NCBI RefSeq assembly: GCF_002923755.1
Contig: NZ_PGFZ01000002.1
Location: forward strand, 395,344-459,343
Source of the DNA: Methylovulum psychrotolerans
GTDB lineage: Bacteria; Pseudomonadota; Gammaproteobacteria; Methylococcales; Methylomonadaceae
Length of the DNA: 64,000 nt
Reading direction: 5' to 3'
Each line of letters begins with the position of its first letter. The stretch's first letter is position 1. Made by a program: the position numbers and the translations under genes. Of the stretch, positions 9,501 to 17,530 are shown in pieces. The notes beneath the pieces are model-generated. The model was given only the letters and a program-made list of their open reading frames with translations, was not told the origin of the DNA and searched no databases.

Positions 9501-9773
9501 ATGGCTAATACAGCACAAGCTAAAAAGCGCGCGAAACAAGCGGAAAAAAGCCGTATTCGCAACGCAGGACAACGCAGCAACTTACGCACCTTCATTAAAA
9601 AGGTCATTGCCGCAGTACGGGCGGGCGACAAGGAATTGGCGCAAGCAGCGTATAAAACGGCTGTGCCCATTATCGATTCCGCAGTTAACAAAGGCATTAT
9701 CCACAAAAATAAGGCCGCACGCAGCAAAAGCAGACTGAATTCAAAAGTAAAAGCACTGGTTCTTGCTGAGTAA
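9501..9773 (+). CDS. rpsT: 30S ribosomal protein bS20
   Basis: A 90-residue basic, helical protein that binds 16S rRNA early in small-subunit assembly. The N-terminus [18 protein letters not shown] and the later [13 protein letters not shown] box are typical. It is monocistronic, with its own promoter and a strong terminator, and diverges from murJ. The start follows only a weak Shine-Dalgarno. Confidence 0.97.
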   Translation: MANTAQAKKRAKQAEKSRIRNAGQRSNLRTFIKKVIAAVRAGDKELAQAAYKTAVPIIDSAVNKGIIHKNKAARSKSRLNSKVKALVLAE

Positions 9774-9785
9774 CAAGTTACTGAT

Positions 9786-9822
9786 AAAAAAGGCCGGATT
9801 TGTCAAAAATCCGGCCTTTTTT
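9786..9822 (+). terminator. Rho-independent terminator of rpsT
   Basis: A 10-bp stem GGCCGGATTT / AAATCCGGCC with a 5-base loop, preceded by six A and followed by six T, 12 bases after the rpsT stop. It could also act on the other strand. Confidence 0.93.
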
Positions 9823-9988
9823 GTTGCCAAAAATTTAGGGGTTGCCCTTCTCACCTGTCATTTGAGCTTTTAGTCTCGGCAGTGCCTGTCGTCATCGATG
9901 GGCAAAAAATCTGCTCTCTGGCCTATAGCCCTTGTCTGCTATCGCGTGACGGTTGCCGCAAATCCGCTAAGGCTTGGCAATACCGCGT

Positions 9989-9994
9989 TATAAT
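9989..9994 (+). promoter_or_regulatory. Possible -10 element for tusA-like/CDF genes
   Basis: A perfect TATAAT lies 50 bases ahead of the TusA-like start. No convincing -35 box is present at normal spacing, so this is tentative. The rest of the 9823-10032 spacer shows nothing recognisable. Confidence 0.35.
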
Positions 9995-10044
9995 TAAACT
10001 ATTCTTTCCAGCTTAATTAGGTTGCCAACCCAGTGACTATCGCC

Positions 10045-10272
10045 ATGACGACACATACCCTCAATACCCGCCGTTTACTCTGCCCTTTACCGGTTATCCG
10101 CACCCAAGATAAGGTCAAGCAATTGTCGCCCGGCGACATTTTGGAGGTGGTAGGTACTGATCCCGGCATTATGCAAGATATTCCGGCCTGGTGCCGGATT
10201 AACGGCCATAAGGTACTGGCCACACGGTCTGCCGACCATGAGTATTTTATTATTTTGGAGGTGGGTGCGTAA
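10045..10272 (+). CDS. TusA-like sulfur-carrier protein
   Basis: A 75-residue protein of the TusA/SirA/YedF fold. The signature is RRLLCPLPVIRTQDKV, in which the Cys of CPxP is the persulfide-carrying residue, followed by SPGDILEVVGTDPG and a final strand. TusA proteins relay sulfur for tRNA 2-thiouridine, molybdopterin or sulfur oxidation. I start it at ATG 10045; an in-frame GTG at 10033 would add four residues. Its stop overlaps the CDF exporter start by one base (TAATG), suggesting the two work together, although a link between a sulfur carrier and a metal exporter is not established. Confidence 0.85.
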   Translation: MTTHTLNTRRLLCPLPVIRTQDKVKQLSPGDILEVVGTDPGIMQDIPAWCRINGHKVLATRSADHEYFIILEVGA

Positions 10273-11414
10273 TGGCGGCGGTGTCCAGTGCGGTAATGGC
10301 TGAACGCCTAAAAAGACGCGCCAGTCTGGTCGGGGCTTTGGTTAATATCTTGCAGACGGCGATTAAACTGACGTTCGGTATTGTGGGGCAATCGGCGGCT
10401 TTGGTTGCTGACGGCATCCATTCCTTATCGGATTTGCTCAGTGATTTGCTGGTGATTATCGCGGTCAGGTTCGGCAGCCGTGCGGCCGACCCGGACCATC
10501 CCTACGGGCATCGGCGTTTTGAGACTATCGCCACGGTCATTTTGGGGCTGAGTTTGGTCGCCATTGGCGCGGCGATTATTTGGCATGTGTTGGAGCGCGT
10601 ACACCATCCTGAGCATTTGCCGACTCCCGAACCGATGACATTGGGTATTGCCGCTTTATCTATTTTGCTCAATGAATGGCTTTATCACTATACGAAGCGC
10701 ATAGCCAAAACCACCCGTTCAAAATTATTGTTGGCGAACGCTTGGCACCAACGCAGTGATGCGCTGTCTTCCTTGGTGGTGTTGTGCGGTATTGTCGGTG
10801 TCTTGCAGGGCTATCCGTTTGCCGATGCGGTTGCGGCGGCGGTGGTGGCGCTGATGGTCGCCAAAATCGGCCTTAATCTGGTGTTCGACAGCATTAAGGA
10901 ATTGGTTGACACCTCGTTACCGCCGTCGTTGGTGGCGCAGATCCGGCAGGTGATCTTAAGCGTCGAAGGGGTGAAAGGTATCCATCTGTTGCGTACCCGC
11001 CGTATGGGCGAAGATGCCTATATCGATGCCCATATTGTCGTTGATCCGCGCATTACCGTATCCGAGGGGCATTGTATCGGTGACGCGGTCAGGGATGTGC
11101 TGATTAGCCGTTTTGACGACGTGTTGGATGTACTGGTGCATGTCGACCCTGAAGATGACCAAAACTTTAGCCATCAAGAACCGGCTCTGTCGAGGGCAGC
11201 GGTACAGGATTTGCTTGATGCTTATTTGGGCGATATGGCGGCGGGGCTTGAGTTCCGGCTGCATTATTTGGACAGACAGACTGAGGTGGAATTGATTTTG
11301 CCTTTGGCCTTATCGGCGCAGGCGGAAAGCTTGGCGCTTGTTAAGGCGCAATGCGAATTGTTGCAGATGCAAGTGCCGCAACTGAATCAGTTAGTGGTAT
11401 TTTTTAAACTATAA
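10272..11414 (+). CDS. Cation diffusion facilitator metal exporter
   Basis: A 380-residue inner-membrane CDF protein, probably exporting Zn, Fe or Mn in exchange for protons. Six hydrophobic segments fill residues 15-205. The metal-site motifs are in place: ADGIHSLSDLLSD (HxxxD in TM2) and NAWHQRSDALSS (HxxxD in TM5). DPDHPYGHRRFET lies in the first cytoplasmic loop. The cytoplasmic dimer domain spans about 210-290, and roughly 80 extra C-terminal residues follow, longer than the usual 300-residue form. Which metal it moves cannot be told from sequence. It is coupled to the TusA-like gene by a one-base overlap. Confidence 0.93.
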   Translation: MAAVSSAVMAERLKRRASLVGALVNILQTAIKLTFGIVGQSAALVADGIHSLSDLLSDLLVIIAVRFGSRAADPDHPYGHRRFETIATVILGLSLVAIGAAIIWHVLERVHHPEHLPTPEPMTLGIAALSILLNEWLYHYTKRIAKTTRSKLLLANAWHQRSDALSSLVVLCGIVGVLQGYPFADAVAAAVVALMVAKIGLNLVFDSIKELVDTSLPPSLVAQIRQVILSVEGVKGIHLLRTRRMGEDAYIDAHIVVDPRITVSEGHCIGDAVRDVLISRFDDVLDVLVHVDPEDDQNFSHQEPALSRAAVQDLLDAYLGDMAAGLEFRLHYLDRQTEVELILPLALSAQAESLALVKAQCELLQMQVPQLNQLVVFFKL

Positions 11415-11462
11415 ACTTTTCGGGATGCCCGCGCATTCCGGTCAATTAAAACGAGGATTATT

Positions 11463-12686
11463 ATGGCTGTAGGACAGCAAGGTCAATGTGACTTTCCAGC
11501 AATGCCGCCCGTGGCGGGCATCACTTTAGGTACGGCTTGTGCCGGCATCAAAAACACCCTAAAAGATGATTTGTTATTGATAGCCCTGCCGGAGCAGGCA
11601 AGTTGTGCGGCTGTGTTTACCCAAAATGCCTTTTGTGCCGCCCCAGTGCAGATTGCTAAAGCACATTTGTCGCAACAGCCCCGTTGGCTGATGGTTAACT
11701 CAGGCAATGCCAATGCGGGTACAGGTGAGCAGGGGATACAGGATGCCTTAATGGTTTGTGCCAGCTTAGCCGAATTGGTGGGGTGTGATACTAAGCAAGT
11801 ATTGCCGTTTTCCACAGGGGTCATTGGCCAACCTTTGCCGATAGATAAAATGATGGTCGTGTTACCGCTGGCGATGTTAGATACGGCGGAAGATCACTGG
11901 CTACAGGCGGCGCGGGCGATTATGACTACCGATACTTTTCCTAAAGGTGTGAGCCGGGTACTGGAATTGGACGGCCAGACCATTACCATTAACGGTATTG
12001 CCAAAGGGGCGGGGATGATCCATCCCAATATGGCGACCTTGTTGGGCTTTATGGCAACGGATGCGAAAATCAGCCAAAAGTTATTGCAGCAGTGTCTGAC
12101 AGAGGCAGTCGGACAGTCTTTTAACCGGATTACAGTCGATGGCGATACTTCCACCAATGATGCCTGTGTGCTGATGGCCAGCGGTTATTCGGCAGTGCCG
12201 GAGCTACACGCAGATTCTGAACATTATCGGCTGTTCGCCGCCGCCGTTATGGAGGTGGCTAAGCAATTGGCGGAGTTGATTGTCCGTGATGGCGAAGGGG
12301 CGACCAAGCTGATGCGGATTGTGGTGACGGAGGCGGCGACCGTTGATGAAGCGGTGCAAGTGGCTAAGACCATTGCCCATTCGCCTTTGGTAAAAACCGC
12401 CTTTTTTGCCAGTGATGCCAATTGGGGGCGGATTTTGGCGGCAGTCGGACGGGCCGGCGTTAGCGATTTAGTGCTGGAGGCGGTGCAGATTTATCTGGGC
12501 GATGTGTGTATCGTCAGACGGGGTGGCCGAGCGGCGGATTATACCGAAGAGGCGGGGCAAGCGGTAATGGATAAGGAAGAGATTACGGTTACGGTGAGTT
12601 TAGGGCGTGGCGGGGTCAGTCAAGAAGTGTTGACTTGTGATTTTTCTTACGATTATGTCAAGATCAATGCCGAATATCGGACATGA
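11463..12686 (+). CDS. argJ: Bifunctional ornithine acetyltransferase / N-acetylglutamate synthase
   Basis: A 407-residue enzyme of the arginine pathway; it transfers acetyl from N-acetylornithine to glutamate, recycling the acetyl group. The self-cleavage site is intact: KGAGMIHPNMATLLGF, where the Thr of the ATL motif becomes the nucleophile of the beta chain. TVDGDTSTNDACVLMASG and the C-terminal NAEYRT end are also typical. An in-frame ATG follows a good AGGA Shine-Dalgarno. Whether it also uses acetyl-CoA for the first step cannot be told here. The Nudix-ThiE gene follows 18 bases later. Confidence 0.97.
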   Translation: MAVGQQGQCDFPAMPPVAGITLGTACAGIKNTLKDDLLLIALPEQASCAAVFTQNAFCAAPVQIAKAHLSQQPRWLMVNSGNANAGTGEQGIQDALMVCASLAELVGCDTKQVLPFSTGVIGQPLPIDKMMVVLPLAMLDTAEDHWLQAARAIMTTDTFPKGVSRVLELDGQTITINGIAKGAGMIHPNMATLLGFMATDAKISQKLLQQCLTEAVGQSFNRITVDGDTSTNDACVLMASGYSAVPELHADSEHYRLFAAAVMEVAKQLAELIVRDGEGATKLMRIVVTEAATVDEAVQVAKTIAHSPLVKTAFFASDANWGRILAAVGRAGVSDLVLEAVQIYLGDVCIVRRGGRAADYTEEAGQAVMDKEEITVTVSLGRGGVSQEVLTCDFSYDYVKINAEYRT

Positions 12687-12704
12687 TGGCAGATAGGGGC
12701 GATA

Positions 12705-13640
12705 ATGCGCAAACAACGTATGCAGGTGGCCGTTGGTGTGGTGCGTAACGCCGCCGGACAAATATTGATCGCTTTACGCGCCCCCACCCTACATCAAGGC
12801 GGTTTATGGGAATTTCCCGGCGGCAAGCTGGAGGTGGGTGAAACCGCCGACCAAGCGTTGCGGCGCGAGTTGAAAGAGGAGTTGGATATTACGGTGCAGT
12901 CGGCAACGCCGTTAATCAGTATCTGCCACCAATACCCCGAACGCGAAGTGCAGTTGCTGGTATTTGAAGTCAGCGGGTTTTCGGGGCTGGCGCGTGGTAA
13001 CGAAGGCCAACCGGTACGTTGGGTGGAGCCGGAAGATTTGGCGGCTTATACGTTTCCGGCTGCGAACCGGCCCATTATCGCCGCCGTGCAATTGCCGCCT
13101 TATTACGCCATTTTGGAAGCGGAGAACGGAGCGGGGTTGCGGGTGCATTGGCAGAAAATTATCGCCAGTGGCGCAACATTGGTGCAGATTCGCGCTAAGG
13201 GGTTGCCTAGGGCGGTTGTGGCGGCGTTTTTGGATGAACTTAATGTCAGTGGTCAAGGGCGGGGCATAACCGTGCTGGTTAACTCGTCATTGGGTCTGGC
13301 GGAGCATCCGTTGGTGCAGGGCATCCATTTGACCAGCCAAGATTTGCGGGCATTGAAACAGCGTCCTAAAAATGTCCGTTGGTTGGCGGCTTCTTGCCAT
13401 AATGCTGATGAATTGCGGTACGCCCAAGCTATAGGGGCGGATTTTGCCGTGTTGGCGCCCGTTTTGCCGACCCTGACCCATCCGGATGCTGATGCTTTAG
13501 GGTGGGGGGCTTTTTCTGAGTGGGTGGCGGGGGTTAATTTACCGGTGTATGCTTTAGGCGGCATGGCCTTAACGTCACTGACTATGGCGCGGCAAGCCGG
13601 GGCGCAAGGCATCGCTTCGATCCGGGCATTTTTGGTTTAA
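12705..13640 (+). CDS. Nudix (MutT) hydrolase fused to thiamine-phosphate-synthase-like domain
   Basis: A 311-residue two-domain protein. Residues 1-130 are a MutT-type Nudix hydrolase, with the Nudix box at about residues 39-61 (GG-x-x-E-x-GE then RREL-x-EEL intact), expected to clean 8-oxo-dGTP from the nucleotide pool. Residues 135-311 resemble a ThiE TIM barrel, with GADFAVLAPVLPTLTHP and YALGGM at the phosphate-binding end. Several ThiE catalytic positions look poorly kept, so TMP synthesis is doubtful. The fusion is a known gammaproteobacterial family (Pseudomonas MutT); the role of the second domain is unsettled. Confidence 0.92.
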   Translation: MRKQRMQVAVGVVRNAAGQILIALRAPTLHQGGLWEFPGGKLEVGETADQALRRELKEELDITVQSATPLISICHQYPEREVQLLVFEVSGFSGLARGNEGQPVRWVEPEDLAAYTFPAANRPIIAAVQLPPYYAILEAENGAGLRVHWQKIIASGATLVQIRAKGLPRAVVAAFLDELNVSGQGRGITVLVNSSLGLAEHPLVQGIHLTSQDLRALKQRPKNVRWLAASCHNADELRYAQAIGADFAVLAPVLPTLTHPDADALGWGAFSEWVAGVNLPVYALGGMALTSLTMARQAGAQGIASIRAFLV

Positions 13641-13701
13641 AGTCTGGTTGTCTGCCCGTTAAAGACAGGATAACGGGGACTTTGCTATAACGGCAGCTTT
13701 T

Positions 13702-13733
13702 AAAAAGCCTTGATTTAAGGACAAGGCTTTTTT
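13702..13733. terminator. Bidirectional terminator between Nudix-ThiE gene and yacG
   Basis: AAAAGCCTTG and CAAGGCTTTT form a 10-bp stem around a 9-base loop, ending in a T-run on both strands. It lies between convergent genes and can serve both. Confidence 0.88.
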
Positions 13734-13818
13734 GCTGTCGCTGTGTTTGGCAATTTCGGGCTTCCCGTCCGTAAACGGTCAGCGCCTAAAATTTCAAGTG
13801 GGTGGTGGCTCGGTAAAC

Positions 13819-14031
13819 TTAGGATTGCCAAATAGGATGGTCGCCGTCTTCTTCGTCACCGTCAAGGAGAGGCTCGCCCGGAATGCGTTTTTCTTCCATT
13901 GCCCATTCGCCTAAGTCGATCAATTTGCAGCGCTGCGAACAAAATGGCCGGAACACTTGCTCAGGCAACCACGCAACAGGGGTTTTGCAAGTAGGGCAAG
14001 CAACGGTGAGGGGTTTGCTGGAGGCAGACAT
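13819..14031 (-). CDS. yacG: DNA gyrase inhibitor YacG (zinc-binding)
   Basis: A 70-residue protein with a single zinc knuckle: CPTCKTPV and then [15 protein letters not shown], i.e. C-x2-C-x(n)-C-x3-C. The family binds GyrB and blocks DNA binding by gyrase. The acidic tail (LDGDEEDGD) is typical. ATG 14031 overlaps the zapD stop by one base (TGATG); a longer TTG start at 14046 is unlikely. Last gene of the pilBCD-coaE-zapD-yacG run. Confidence 0.95.
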   Translation of the reverse strand: MSASSKPLTVACPTCKTPVAWLPEQVFRPFCSQRCKLIDLGEWAMEEKRIPGEPLLDGDEEDGDHPIWQS

Positions 14032-14801
14032 CAGAATAGGCAACAAGTCAGTTGGAAAGGAATGTCATCAGGGCTTTGGGTCGGACGTTTGTCATCTTCC
14101 GGCGGCACCATAAAGCGGATGGTGCAACGGTGCTTGCCGCCGCTGATTTCGGCAAAGCAGGGCAGGGATTTATCCAGGCTAACTTTCAGGAGTTGGAAAG
14201 TTTGGTTACGGTCAGGGGTGAATTGGAAAAAGCCTGCCGCCGCCACTTCTTCAGTGGGGGAGTTACTATGGCGGATCAAGTTCAATACCAGTGCGATGGC
14301 GGTGCGGATGTCATTAAAAGGGTTGCTCCACAACTCCAAATCCTTTCGGCAATAGGCGGCATCTTGCTCTAGCCAATGGTGGTATTCGGGCAAATCAAAC
14401 GAGCAGGTGCCGCCCGGAATGGAACTGCGTTGGGTGATGCTTTGGAACAGGTCGCTTTCCATGACGTTCATACCGATTTTTCCGGTCACAGCATAGAGGT
14501 TTTTGCTGATAAACGCAGCTTCGGCAAGGATGTTTTCCAGTTTATCGGCATCAATGCCCTCATTGTGGGCCATTTTTCCCAGCACTTTAGTGTTGCGGTC
14601 AAGTTCTTTTAATACTTCTGATTTTAGGTCATTGCGTCTAAAAATGGACATGATGTCGAGCAGGGCGCTGATGGCGGCACGTTTGTCGGCCACAGTCGCA
14701 CCTGCTGAAAAGTGGCCGAATTGTTGAAAGAGTTGTTCTAACCTGATGAATACGCGGATACGTTCATTGAGCGGGAATTCATAGGTAATGGTGTTGTTCA
14801 C
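14031..14801 (-). CDS. zapD: Cell division protein ZapD (Z-ring bundling)
   Basis: A 256-residue cytoplasmic protein that crosslinks FtsZ filaments. Family landmarks are [18 protein letters not shown] at the N-terminus, [19 protein letters not shown] in the middle and the C-terminal [14 protein letters not shown] start it at GTG 14801, 7 bases after the coaE stop, because homologues begin at that point; longer upstream starts would run into coaE. It sits between coaE and yacG, the conserved order. Confidence 0.95.
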   Translation of the reverse strand: MNNTITYEFPLNERIRVFIRLEQLFQQFGHFSAGATVADKRAAISALLDIMSIFRRNDLKSEVLKELDRNTKVLGKMAHNEGIDADKLENILAEAAFISKNLYAVTGKIGMNVMESDLFQSITQRSSIPGGTCSFDLPEYHHWLEQDAAYCRKDLELWSNPFNDIRTAIALVLNLIRHSNSPTEEVAAAGFFQFTPDRNQTFQLLKVSLDKSLPCFAEISGGKHRCTIRFMVPPEDDKRPTQSPDDIPFQLTCCLF

Positions 14802-14808
14802 AGACAAG

Positions 14809-15411
14809 TTAATCCTGGCAATTGCTGAATGAAAGGTATAAATTGTGCAGTTTTTTGACATCTTCTGCAAGTTTGTCGTTGCTGGCCGTGTTTTCTATCA
14901 GGTCGTCAGCATGGGCAAGGCGGTATTCACGGGAAACTTGGCTGGCAATAATCGCCTCAATTTGCCCGGTAGATAATTGGTCGCGGCGGCGTACGCGCTC
15001 AATTTGCAACTGGGTCGGGCAATCGATCACCAATATCCGGTCGACTAGAGCCGTCATTTGGGTTTCGAACAATAAGGGTATGGCGAGTAGGCAATAAGGG
15101 TTGTTAAGCACTGCCATTTCCGTGCGCATGGCTTGAAAAATTAAGGGATGCAATAGGGCTTCCAGAGCTTGTTTGGTTTCTGGTTGGCTAAATACCCGCT
15201 CGCGTAACCGACTGCGGTTGAGCGAACCGTCACTCTCCAGCATGTCTTTTCCCCACATCGCCACAATTTGCCTTAAGGCCGGTTGGCCGGGCTGGACTAG
15301 GCAGCGGGCGATGAGGTCGGCATCAATAACGGCTACGCCCAATTCGGCGAATAATTCTGAGACGGTGGTTTTTCCGCAACCTATGCCGCCGGTGAGGCCG
15401 ACTTTTAACAT
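14809..15411 (-). CDS. coaE: Dephospho-CoA kinase
   Basis: A 200-residue P-loop kinase that adds the 3' phosphate in the last step of coenzyme A synthesis. Walker A is GLTGGIGCGKTT right at the N-terminus; DADLIAR, LLFET and the RRDQLS lid region follow. The ATG at 15411 is chosen because it places the P-loop at the family position; a frame that is open further upstream lies inside pilD. Four bases separate it from the pilD stop, so it is in the pilus operon, a common gammaproteobacterial arrangement. Confidence 0.97.
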   Translation of the reverse strand: MLKVGLTGGIGCGKTTVSELFAELGVAVIDADLIARCLVQPGQPALRQIVAMWGKDMLESDGSLNRSRLRERVFSQPETKQALEALLHPLIFQAMRTEMAVLNNPYCLLAIPLLFETQMTALVDRILVIDCPTQLQIERVRRRDQLSTGQIEAIIASQVSREYRLAHADDLIENTASNDKLAEDVKKLHNLYLSFSNCQD

Positions 15412-15415
15412 GGGA

Positions 15416-16288
15416 TCATAAGCCGGATACGGCCAAATACAGCTTATTGATGTCCGCGCCCCATAATAAGGCAATCCAGCCCGCCAATGCCAAATAAGGC
15501 CCGAAGGGTATGGGGATGCGGTGGTCGCGTTTGGCGATGAGCAGCACGGCAATGCTGACGACAGTACCGACCAGCGACGATAAGAGGATGATTAACGGCA
15601 ATACTTGCCAGCCCAGCCAAGCACCGAATAAGGCCAGCAGCTTAAAGTCGCCATAACCCATACCTTCTTTGCCCGTCAGCAGTTTAAACAGTTGGAAGAC
15701 CGACCACAACGCCAAATAACCCGCCGCCGCCCCGATAATGCTGGCATGGCTATCGGTAAACACGCCAAAAACGTTCAGCAGCAGGCCTAGCCATAGCATG
15801 GGCAGGGTAATCGAGTCGGGCAGCAGTTGGTGGTCGATATCAATAAAGCTCAAGGCGACTAAGGCCCAAGTCAGTAACAGTGCAAACACGGTTTGAAGGC
15901 TATAGCCGAAATGCCAAGCGACAGCGATTGACAGTAGGGCGGTGAAGGCTTCTAAGAGCGGGTAACGCAAGGCAATGGGGTTGCGGCAGTGGGCGCATTT
16001 ACCTTGTAAGACGAGATAACTGACTACCGGAATGTTTTGGTAGGCTTTTATTGGGGCATCGCAAGCCGGGCAGCGTGAGGGCGGCAAGGCCAAGTTGAAT
16101 GGTGCCGCCTCAGGTTCAGGCGGCAATTCCAGATATTCCAGGCATTCCTTGCGCCAACTGCGCTGCATCATGACCGGCAGGCGGTAGATGACGACGTTCA
16201 GGAAGCTGCCTACCAGCAAGCCGACCACGCCTGCCAATGCCGTACAGAGCAAGGGCGAGCGGAATAATATGTCTAGGAGCTCTATCAT
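15416..16288 (-). CDS. pilD: Type IV prepilin peptidase / N-methyltransferase
   Basis: A 290-residue inner-membrane aspartyl protease that cleaves prepilins after the G of their leader and methylates the new N-terminus. The cytoplasmic zinc loop CPACDAPI...CAHCRNPI links to the methylase activity, and the catalytic aspartates lie in FIDIDHQLLPD and the GMGYGDFKLLALFG (GxGD-type) box. Eight hydrophobic segments are visible. It follows pilC after 19 bases. Confidence 0.97.
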   Translation of the reverse strand: MIELLDILFRSPLLCTALAGVVGLLVGSFLNVVIYRLPVMMQRSWRKECLEYLELPPEPEAAPFNLALPPSRCPACDAPIKAYQNIPVVSYLVLQGKCAHCRNPIALRYPLLEAFTALLSIAVAWHFGYSLQTVFALLLTWALVALSFIDIDHQLLPDSITLPMLWLGLLLNVFGVFTDSHASIIGAAAGYLALWSVFQLFKLLTGKEGMGYGDFKLLALFGAWLGWQVLPLIILLSSLVGTVVSIAVLLIAKRDHRIPIPFGPYLALAGWIALLWGADINKLYLAVSGL

Positions 16289-16307
16289 ATGCTGTTATGT
16301 GAAAGGC

Positions 16308-17528
16308 TTAGCTGACGACAGCGCCGAGCTTGAAGATCGGCAGATACATGGCGACAATCAGGCCGCCGACCAGAATACCCAAGATGACCATGATAATGGG
16401 TTCCATCAGGCTACTTAAATTGTCTACCAAGTTATCCACTTCTTCTTCGTAAAAGTCGGCTACTTTCGATAGCATGGCATCCATAGAGCCGGCCTCTTCA
16501 CCAATGGCGACCATTTGTTGCACCATGTGCGGCCATATTCCGGTCTGCTGCATGGCAAACTGTAAGCGCTGGCCGTTGGCGACATCTTCACGCATTTTCA
16601 TAACGGCTTCGGCATAAATAATGTTACCGCAAGACCCTGCTACGGAGACTAATGCCTCAACCAGCGGTAAACCGGCGGCGGACATGGTGGATAAGGTACG
16701 CGCAAAGCGGGCGATCGCGGATTTGTTGATAATCAATCCGACGACGGGAACTTGCAAGAGCATCCGGTCAAGAAAATGGTTGAAGGCCTTGGAGCGTTTT
16801 TTGAAAAAATCAAAGGTGTAATAAGCGCCGAGCAAAATCCCCAGTACCACATACCACCACGCTTGCAACCATGCCGACATGTCGATGACCATACGGGTAA
16901 AGGCCGGTAAGTCTGCACCAAAGCTTTTGAACAAGTCTTCGAACACCGGCACCACAAACAACAGCAAAATAGCCGTCACCAAAAACGCCACCACCAATAC
17001 GGCGATAGGGTAGGTGAGGGCCTTTTTGATTTTCTTTTTCATGGACTCGGATTTTTCTTTATAAGTGGCGACCTTATCGAGTAAGGATTCCAATACACCG
17101 GCTTGTTCACCTGCCCGCACCAAGTTGCAAAACAGTTCGTCAAACTGGATAGGATGCCGTTGCAAGGCCTCTGCTAAGGTATCGCCCGCCTCAATATCGC
17201 CTTTTATCTTCATCAGCATGGCTTGCATACTGGGGTTTTCGTGGCCGCGCCCGACGATGTCAATCGCCTGTACTAAGGGTAAACCTGCCCCCATCATGGT
17301 CGCCAATTGGCGGGCAAAAATGGCGATGTCGCCGGGCGTGATGGGTTTTGGCCGGGCGCCGAACAGCGGTTTGGCTTTTTTCTTGATGCTGGTGACGCGA
17401 AAGCCCTGCCGCCGTAATTCGGCTTTGGCGACCACTTCGCTGATGGCGGAAATTTCGCCTTTGGTTTTATTTTTTACCTTGTCCAGACCTTGCCAGACAA
17501 AATCAATTTGGTCGGTTTTCTCTGCCAT
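16308..17528 (-). CDS. pilC: Type IV pilus inner-membrane platform protein
   Basis: A 406-residue platform protein of the pilus motor, with two tandem T2SSF domains (about residues 70-195 and 275-398), each with a GLPLVQAI or GLPLVEAL box, and three membrane segments. It links the ATPases PilB/PilT to the growing pilus. The start is 2 bases after the pilB stop. The usual order pilB-pilC-pilD is kept. Confidence 0.97.
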   Translation of the reverse strand: MAEKTDQIDFVWQGLDKVKNKTKGEISAISEVVAKAELRRQGFRVTSIKKKAKPLFGARPKPITPGDIAIFARQLATMMGAGLPLVQAIDIVGRGHENPSMQAMLMKIKGDIEAGDTLAEALQRHPIQFDELFCNLVRAGEQAGVLESLLDKVATYKEKSESMKKKIKKALTYPIAVLVVAFLVTAILLLFVVPVFEDLFKSFGADLPAFTRMVIDMSAWLQAWWYVVLGILLGAYYTFDFFKKRSKAFNHFLDRMLLQVPVVGLIINKSAIARFARTLSTMSAAGLPLVEALVSVAGSCGNIIYAEAVMKMREDVANGQRLQFAMQQTGIWPHMVQQMVAIGEEAGSMDAMLSKVADFYEEEVDNLVDNLSSLMEPIIMVILGILVGGLIVAMYLPIFKLGAVVS

Positions 17529-17530
17529 GT

